From positions 6,170,878 through 6,234,877 of the forward strand of contig CM072522.1 of assembly GCA_036898135.1 (NCBI GenBank): 64,000 nt of DNA, in the 5' to 3' direction. A program made the position numbers and the translations under genes. Positions 57,530 to 64,000 of the stretch are shown one piece after another (the first letter of the stretch is position 1; each line of letters begins with the position of its first letter). This stretch comes from Oncomelania hupensis (lineage: Eukaryota; Mollusca; Gastropoda; Littorinimorpha; Pomatiopsidae). Under the pieces are notes generated by a model, which saw nothing but the letters and a program-made list of their open reading frames with translations, searched no databases and had not been told where the DNA came from.

Positions 57530-57790
57530 GCCGGCTTATGCCCCGGTGGGGTGAAGCCCCCTGGAAGAAAATGAATTTATGCAATTTTGAAAGTAATTTA
57601 GGGCTTCTCCTAAAAGCAAAAAGCACAAAGTAAACATGAATAGAAACAACAACCAAAAAAAAAAATGTTTTATGCACATGCCTTTCAAAAAAGATGAAAA
57701 ATAAAAATCTCAGAAATAATTTTTTTTTTTTTTTGGGAAATGCAAATGCCTTCCGCAGAAATCCGCGGATCCGAGGAAAATTCTCCACCT
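57530..57790. repeat. Unclassified repeat with 'ccgcggatccg' end
   Basis: 'ggcgcctaggggccggctta' on the left and 'cagaaatccgcggatccgag' on the right; an A/T-rich interior. The right end resembles the border near 14340-14375. Confidence 0.3.
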
Positions 57791-58095
57791 TTATAGTAAC
57801 TTAGAAAAAAAAAGTAAAAATTTGTGAAAAACTTTAATTTTTTTAAACACTAATTTTTGATGACTTTTTGAACTTGAAGTGATTCATTCACTGATCATTT
57901 ATGAGATCTCATGGGTATACACCATCTTACCAAGTTTGGTTGTGATAGTTGAAATAGGTTTTGAGTACTTGGCCACTTTTTGCATAGAAAGATGGTGGAC
58001 AGACAGACTGACTTTTTTTTTTCGATATCAATTTTGGACTATTTAGAACTCATCTCACACAGATTTTGAAAATTCTTAAAATTTTTTTTGTTTGA
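57790..58095 (+). repeat. 'ccatcttaccaagtttggtt' dispersed repeat, copy 2
   Basis: Matches 51370-51650 ('attcattcactg', 'catcttaccaagtttggttg', 'tcaattttggactattta'). Confidence 0.6.
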
Positions 58096-58097
58096 TT

Positions 58098-59902
58098 GTT
58101 CTACCTCTTATGCTGACTGTGCCTTCGTGATCTGCAAGAGCATCTGACATTAGGCGCTCTAGGAAGATGTTGAAGAGTGTTGGAGAGAGTAGGCATCCTT
58201 GACGCACACCGATTGTTGTTCTGAACCAGTTCCCCATGATGCTGTTATGGAGCACTGCACTGGTAGCCTTGTCATACAGGCTTTTGATGACTTCAATAAT
58301 TTTAGGGCTGATGTTGTACACTTTCATTGTTGCCCATGGAGCTGCATGCCAGACTCGGTCAAACGCCTTCTTGAAGTCTATGAACACATGATATAGATGT
58401 TGTTGGTGCTGTAGGTATTTCTCACAGATTATTCTGAGGTTGAAAATCTGCTCAGTGGTACTTCGCCCTGCCCTGAATCCCGCTTGTTCTTCAGCTATGA
58501 TTTGTTCAGCTTGGGGTTTCAACCTGTTGAGTATTATTTTCAGGAGGACCTTGCTGGGATGGCTGATGAGGCTGATGGTGCGGTAATTTTCACACTCCTG
58601 AAGGTTACCTTTTTTGGGAAGAGTGATGACAAACGACTGGGTCCATGGTGTAGGCCACTCCCCACTATGCCAGATCTTGTTACAGATAATGGTGAGAGCA
58701 TCAATCATCGCTTCTCCTCCTGCTTGTAGCAATTTCGCGGGAATGGTGTCCACTCCCGCTCACTTCCCTTTCTTCAGCGATTGCACTGCTGCCTCAACTT
58801 CTTCCCGGAGAATTGGGAGGATTTCTTCTTCTCTGTTCTCGGGACATGCTAGAACTGATGGGTCTCCATTTGGTGTATGGTTTTAATTGTCAGAGCAGTA
58901 TTCGGTCCATCTGTCCAAGACTTCTTGTTCTTCTGTAAGGCATATGCCAGACTTGCTTTGGATCGTGGAGACCTTGGGCTGTTTAACACTTGTCAGCCGC
59001 TTCACAGTCTGGTAGGCCTTCTTGCTGTTGTTCTTGTTCAGACTGTTCTCTATTTCCTGGCATTGATCTTCTATCCAGTTCTCCTTTGCTGTGCGCATGC
59101 CTTTTCGGATGTCATTGTTGATTTTTTCGGTAGACATCAGCTCCCTGAGAGTTTTTTTTTCTTTTTTTTTTTTAAATCTCTTTTCGTTTATCACACAGAT
59201 CCAAAAGTTCAGGTGTGATCCACAGCTTCTTATTTGGTCGGTGCTTGCCAAGGATCTCAGTGGCGGCATCTGTCACAGCTGAGTTGAAGATGGTGGTCAT
59301 GGTGTTGACATCTACTTCACCAGCCCCCAAAATGAGCAGTGGTGCAAATTTCCCTCCAATTGTGGCCTGAAATAGTTCTGCCACCTCCGGGTCTTGCAGT
59401 TTGTCTAGGTCGAACTTCAGTCTAGTGCACTTTTGCTGTATTTACTCTCTTCGAGTGGAGCCGGATAGACATCATCACGAGATCGTGGTCGCTTCCGATG
59501 TCTGCTCCTGGAAACGTGCGTGTCCTGCCAATGGTGATGCTTGATCTGAAGCGTTTCTTGACCATGATGTAGTCGATCTGGTTGTGATGCACCCCGCCGG
59601 GACTGTGCCATGTCCATCGTCTGGAGTTTTTGTGGAGACCAAGCGTGTTTGCCAGTATCAGATTGTTGTATGGCAAACTCCAAGAGTCTCAGACCCCTGT
59701 CATTTGTCTCGTCGTTGCAGTGGGGTCCACATGTGTCTCCCCAGTTGTGGTGCGCATCTTGGCCAACCTTGGCATTCCAGTCGCCTTCCACTATGACTAT
59801 ATCCTTCTTCGGCACTTGGTCAAGGACAGCCTGTTGATTTTCATAGAAATCCTCCACTTCGCTGTCGTCATAGTCTGCTGTTGGGGCATAGTCATGGATG
59901 AT
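58098..59902 (-). mobile_element. RTE-type LINE, minus copy of head-to-head pair
   Basis: Minus-strand copy from the endonuclease ('YDDSEVEDFYEN', 59800s) to the RT ('GVRQGCLLSPTLFNIF', about 58200), lacking the FADD motif and 3' end. An endonuclease frame (59417-59962), linker frames (58883-59384) and an RT frame (58076-58753) are separated by frameshifts. Loss of the 3' end with its tail means it was cut after insertion. Confidence 0.85.
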
Positions 59903-59939
59903 GGTAATGATGATAAAAGAAATGATAAAGATGATGATA

Positions 59940-61541
59940 AAAGAGATGAAAAAGAAGAACACTTAACATGGAGCTGATGCCTACCGAAAAATCAACAATG
60001 ACATCCGAAAGAAGCACTGGATAGAAGATCAATGACAGAAAATAGAGAACAGAAAAGAAGAAGAAATCCTCCCAATTCTCCGCGAAGGAGTTGAGGCAGC
60101 AGTGCAATCGCTGAAGAAGGGGAAGTCAGCGGGAGTGGACAACATACCCGCGGAACTGGTTCAAACAGGAGGAGAAGCGATGATTGACGCACTTACCATT
60201 ATCTGTAACAAAACCTGACAGAGTGGGGAGTGGCCTACACCATGGACCCTGTCGCTTGCCATCACTCTTCCCAAAAAAGGTAACCTTCAGGAATGTGAAA
60301 ATTACCGCACCATCAGCCTCATCAGCCATTCCAGCAAGGTCCTCCTGAAAATAATACTCAACAGGTCGAAACCCCAAGCTGAACAAATCATTGCTGAAGA
60401 ACAAGCAGGATTCAGGGCAGGGCGAACTACTACTGAACAGATTTTCAACCTCAGAATAATCTGCGAGAAATACTTAGAGCACCAACAACATCTATATCAT
60501 GTGTTCGTAGACTTCAAAAAGGCGTTTGACCGAGTCTGGCATGCAGCTCTGTGGGCAACCATGAGAGTGAACATCAGCCCTAAAATTACTGAAGTCATCA
60601 AAAGCCTGTATGACAAGGCTACCAGTGCAGTCCTCCACAACAGCGCCATCGAAAACAATCGGTGTGCGTCAGGGATGCCTACTTTTTCCAACACTCTTCA
60701 ACATTTTCCTAGAGCGCATCATGTCAGATGCCCTTGCAGATCACGAAGGCACACTCAGCATAGGGGGAAGAGCAATCTCCAACCTTCGTTTTGCGGATGA
60801 CATTGATGGATTGTCTGGAGAGGAACAAGAACTTGAACAACTGGTACAGAGGCTTCAAACCACCTCAAGAGCCTATGGAATGGAAATAAGTGCAGAGAAG
60901 ACCAAAATGATGACCAACAACACCAATGGCATCAACACGGATATCAAAGTCCAAGGCCGATCCCTGAACACAGCGCATAGCTTCAAATATTTAGGAGCCA
61001 TTGTATTAAACAACTGCTGCCCTGGCGAGGTTGAAGCCCATGTGGAAAGACAAGACATTCCAAGGTAAGACTGCTGCACTCCCTTGTCATCTCCATCTTC
61101 CTATATGCTTGCGAAACATGAACCCTCACAGCAGATCTACAAAGAAGAATACAAGGCATGGAAATGAGGTGGTACAGAAGACTTCTGGGCATTTCCTATA
61201 CCCAACACATCACCAACGACGAAGTCAGAAAGACCATCACACAAGCCACTGGACAACACGATGACCTGCTCACAATGGTGAAAACCGGAAACTCCGATGG
61301 TATGACCACGTCACCAAATCATCAGGTCTTGCAAAGACCATCCTGCAAGACACATTGCAAGGAGGTAGAAGAAGAGGGAGGCCGAGATAGCGGGAGGACA
61401 ACATTCGAGAATGGACTGGTTTGACACAGAGCCAAACAATCAGGGTTGCTGAGGACAAGGAAAGATGGAGTATGCTGGTTAAACGATCATTTGTGGTGCC
61501 CCTACAACCTTCGAGTTACAGGATAGGATAGGATAGGATAG
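59940..61541 (+). mobile_element. RTE-type LINE, plus copy of head-to-head pair
   Basis: Starts in the linker ('gaagaacacttaacatggag') and runs to the (GGATA)n tail at 61541. Internal deletions remove part of the linker (60030-60055) and of the region before the 'TISLHSK' block. RT motifs 'FVDFKKAFDRVWH' and 'RFADDIDGLSG' are visible (frames 60501-60800, 60610-61068). Several frameshifts. Confidence 0.85.
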
Positions 61542-61544
61542 ATG

Positions 61545-61930
61545 CAATTAAACAAAAGCAAAACAGTTATCATCCACAAGCCCTTATGATTTTTAGTTTT
61601 AACCTCTCAGAAATAGCTTTTAATGACTATGACGCATGTTTAGTGTTTACGTCATCATCACTAACCTCATGTTTTATTTATTTTTTCATCACTGAAGAAG
61701 GGCGTAGCGGGAAAGTCTTTGATTTTATATTTTTCTTGGTGTTTTTTGTGTATTTTCTTTCTGATTTCTATAAATAGCTTTTAAAAAAGACATCAAAAGT
61801 GTGAAAGGAGTTATACATGTCTTCTTTGTGGTCTCCATAACGCCTGGTTTTACAATTCAAGTATGTCCCCCTAAGGATGTCTTTTACAGCAGGTGCCCTA
61901 ATGACCTTTATTTACTTAGTAAACAATAGG
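61545..61930. other. No recognised feature
   Basis: AT-rich; a 63-codon frame (61586-61777) is hydrophobic by composition and not called. Confidence 0.35.
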
Positions 61931-62074
61931 GAGACCTCATAGGTTTGCTATATCTGTTAAAATTACACACACTGCATTTGCAATAAAGGAAATGTATTGT
62001 TGATGTAGGCAAGTCTTCCTAAATGTTACAGTGAATCTCTCTAAGGAATTTTAACAGATATAATAGAGGTCGCC
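61931..62074. repeat. Inverted repeat 'tatctgttaaaatt'
   Basis: 'gagacctcataggtttgcta' and 'tatctgttaaaatt' (61931-61964) pair imperfectly with 62047-62073 ('aattttaacagatataatag', 'aggtcgc'). Confidence 0.5.
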
Positions 62075-62115
62075 CAAACCAACGAAAGTACAGAAGTCTC
62101 TCTAATGCCGGATTC

Positions 62116-62213
<98 letters not shown>

Positions 62214-62256
62214 AAATCCGGCATTAGGGAGACTTCTGTAATTTCGTTGGTTTGGG

Positions 62257-62258
<2 letters not shown>
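62073..62258. mobile_element. TA-flanked palindromic MITE with (AT)n core
   Basis: The core 62091-62238 has ends CAGAAGTCTCTCTAATGCC and inverted GGCATTAGGGAGACTTCTG next to TA, as in Tc1/mariner elements. Beyond TA the flanks 'cccaaaccaacgaaa' and 'atttcgttggtttggg' also pair, so the palindrome arms reach about 47 bp. The centre is (AT)n, 62118-62211. Confidence 0.65.

Positions 62259-62327
<69 letters not shown>
62259..62327. repeat. (AT)n microsatellite
   Basis: Uninterrupted AT repeat abutting the L2 3' terminus. Confidence 0.95.
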
Positions 62328-62332
<5 letters not shown>

Positions 62333-62452
62333 ATTAACATTTATATAGCGCCCTTTCTAATGAAAGCTCAGAGCGCTTTACATTCACATAAACAATAACA
62401 ATATAAAAACATGGTAAACAAAACATACAGAATGTAATTACATAATATAAAC

Positions 62453-62572
62453 ACGCACGCACACACACACACACGCACACACACACACCCACGCACACCC
62501 GCACACCCACGCACACCCGCACACATACCCACACCCACACACACACCCACATACACACACACACACACACGC
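62453..62572. repeat. (AC)n-rich microsatellite in L2 3' UTR
   Basis: ACACAC with CACCC and CGCAC variants; the Cys/Val frames over it are artefacts. Confidence 0.95.
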
Positions 62573-62588
62573 CAAGTTCAACACGAAT

Positions 62589-64000
62589 TTAAATTGTGAT
62601 GTCAGCAAAGGAACGTTTGAACAGATGGGTCTTGAGGCCAGAACGAAAGGCAGCAGATGTTTGGGAAGAATGGAGAGACATGGGAAGGGAGTTCCAGACG
62701 GTGGGAGCAGAAAATGAAAATGAGCGTTTGCCAAAGGACTTGTTCACTCGTGGAATGGAGAGATTTTGGGCAGAAGAAGATCGAAGGGTTCTAGAGGGTA
62801 TGTAGGGGTTAACCATGGTTTTGAGATAAGAAGGGCCGGATGAAGAGAGACCATTGAAGCAGAGGCAAGCAATTTTGTACTCAATTCTCTGTTCAATGGG
62901 AAGCCAGTGTAGGGATTTAAGATGAGGAGTTATATGGGCAGATTTTGGAATGCGAAGAATGAGACGGGCGGCATTATTTTGAATCTTTTGAAGTCTTTGC
63001 AATAGATAGTCCGGGCAACCACAGAAGAGAGAGTTACAATAGTCAAGCCGTGAGAGAATGAGAGCTGAGACAAGAGTTTGAGTGGCTTTTGCAGACAGAA
63101 AGTGACGGATACTGTTGATTCGACGGAGTTCAAAATTTAGGTTTCGGATTAGAGTTTGAATGTGAGCTTGCATAGTCAGGTGAGAGTCCAAAATCACGCC
63201 CAAGTTTTTGACAGAATCAGAAAACTGGACAACAGAGTTACCAACAACAAAGGAAGATGGAAGCTGAGATGTTATGCGAGGAGATGAAATAATTATGGCT
63301 TCTGTCTTTTCGTCATTAAGTTTCAATTTGTTGAACGTCATCCAAGACTTGACATCACAGATGCACTCTTGCATCGAATTTATTGTAATGCCAAGATCCT
63401 GTGGGTCACAAGGTTTATGAAGTTGTGTATCGTCCGCAAAGGAATGATGATTGACAGAGTGAGAATCGATGATGTCAGAAAGAGGGGATGTGTACAGAAC
63501 AAAGAGGACAGGACCCAAAACCGATCCTTGCGGCACGCCACAGAGGATCGGAGCAGGATCAGAGCGGTCATTGTCAACGTAAACAGTTTGTTGTCTGTCA
63601 GTAATGTATGACGTGAGCCAGTCAAGATCTGTGCCACGAAGGCCAAAAGTGTGTTGCAGACGGTCAATGAGAATGGTGTGATCTATGGTGTCAAATGCTG
63701 ACGAAAGGTCTAACAGAGCAAGTACAGAGAGTTTGCCTTGATCAAGGGAGAGGAGGAGATCATTAGTGATTTTAACAAGAGCAGTTTCTGTACTATGTCT
63801 AGGTCTGTAAGCGGATTGAAGAGGATCAAGAAGGTTGTTTGAAGACAGGTGTGCATTGAGTTGAGAGAGAACAATTTTTTCGATGATTTTGGAAACAAAG
63901 GATAAATTTGATATAGGCCTGAAATTTTTTAGGTCATTTGGGTCGAGAGAAGGCTTTTTGAGAAGAGGCTTGACAAGAGCGGATTTGAAGACGTCAGGAA
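62589..64000 (-). CDS. L2-type reverse transcriptase, partial, open to edge
   Basis: The frame is open from the right edge through 'PDVFKSALVKPLLKKPSL', 'LKNFRPISNLSFVSKIIEKI', 'SAYRPRHSTETALVKI', 'LLDLSSAFDTIDH', 'GVPQGSVLGPVLF', the catalytic 'SFADDTQLHKP', 'LDYCNSLFCGCPD' and 'FSFSAPTVWNSLP' to a stop at 62589: about 470 codons. The N-terminal endonuclease would lie outside the window. All visible palm motifs are intact, so this copy may be young and possibly active. Confidence 0.85.
   Translation of the reverse strand, partial: PDVFKSALVKPLLKKPSLDPNDLKNFRPISNLSFVSKIIEKIVLSQLNAHLSSNNLLDPLQSAYRPRHSTETALVKITNDLLLSLDQGKLSVLALLDLSSAFDTIDHTILIDRLQHTFGLRGTDLDWLTSYITDRQQTVYVDNDRSDPAPILCGVPQGSVLGPVLFVLYTSPLSDIIDSHSVNHHSFADDTQLHKPCDPQDLGITINSMQECICDVKSWMTFNKLKLNDEKTEAIIISSPRITSQLPSSFVVGNSVVQFSDSVKNLGVILDSHLTMQAHIQTLIRNLNFELRRINSIRHFLSAKATQTLVSALILSRLDYCNSLFCGCPDYLLQRLQKIQNNAARLILRIPKSAHITPHLKSLHWLPIEQRIEYKIACLCFNGLSSSGPSYLKTMVNPYIPSRTLRSSSAQNLSIPRVNKSFGKRSFSFSAPTVWNSLPMSLHSSQTSAAFRSGLKTHLFKRSFADITI

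Larger units (their letters stand above)
62328..64000 (-). mobile_element. L2-type LINE, runs off right edge
   Basis: The minus-strand 3' terminus 'ggcgctatataaatgttaat' is the classical L2 ending. The 3' UTR contains an (AC)n microsatellite (62453-62572). The RT frame is open from 62589 to the window edge. A different subfamily from 48568-50455. Confidence 0.88.

Overview
This is metazoan nuclear DNA, most likely from a mollusc (probably a gastropod). It contains one split gene with GT-AG introns, AT-rich introns, many simple repeats, tRNA-derived SINEs, and a dense mixture of transposable elements: RTE, L2 and CR1/Jockey-like LINEs, Ty3/Gypsy, Helitron, and hAT-, piggyBac- and mariner-like miniature elements. 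It also carries the dispersed 'gaaccattgaacggattt' and 'gaccttgacc' motifs that I associate with molluscan genomes. The species assignment is an inference; no marker gene proves it. I saw no rRNA gene, CRISPR array, functional tRNA gene or bacterial-style operon.

The only convincing host gene is a C2H2 zinc-finger protein on the + strand. Six coding exons (25344-25554, 30774-31102, 31904-32100, 33453-33557, 33962-34086, 36233-37143) join in frame to 1878 nt, a 625-residue protein with ten fingers. A polyadenylation signal lies at 37921. Its introns and 5' flank are packed with non-autonomous elements: a piggyBac-like element just upstream, a Helitron, a 2.7-kb terminal-inverted-repeat element, three TTAA-flanked MITEs and two tRNA-derived SINEs.

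Left part (1-24 kb): simple repeats; a 576-bp retroposon with an (ATTAC)n tail; RTE fragments; a MITE with a telomere-like core between GT tracts (3.3-3.5 kb); a broken Gypsy element (4.9-9.7 kb) with a Helitron inside it; a decayed CR1/Jockey-like LINE carrying a hAT MITE (10.1-12.7 kb); an RTE-type endonuclease ORF (12.7-14.5 kb); then microsatellites, a second hAT MITE, SINE-like repeats and a foldback.

Right part (40-64 kb): a near-complete RTE LINE (40557-43309) inserted in another LINE; a pogo-like element; an open L2 reverse transcriptase (48.6-50.5 kb); a micro-inverted RTE copy (50.7-51.2 kb); a multi-level nest (RTE in retroposon in RTE, 52.4-57.4 kb); a head-to-head RTE pair (58.1-61.5 kb); and a second open L2 that runs off the right edge.

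The elements act as mobilisers and passengers rather than as a pathway. RTE and L2 type LINEs encode endonuclease and/or reverse transcriptase. Target-site duplications, tandem-repeat tails and 5' truncations across the window show that target-primed retrotransposition built much of it. One class stands out as possibly undescribed: the (ATTAC)n-tailed ~570-bp retroposon, with three complete copies, one nested copy and several truncated copies here.
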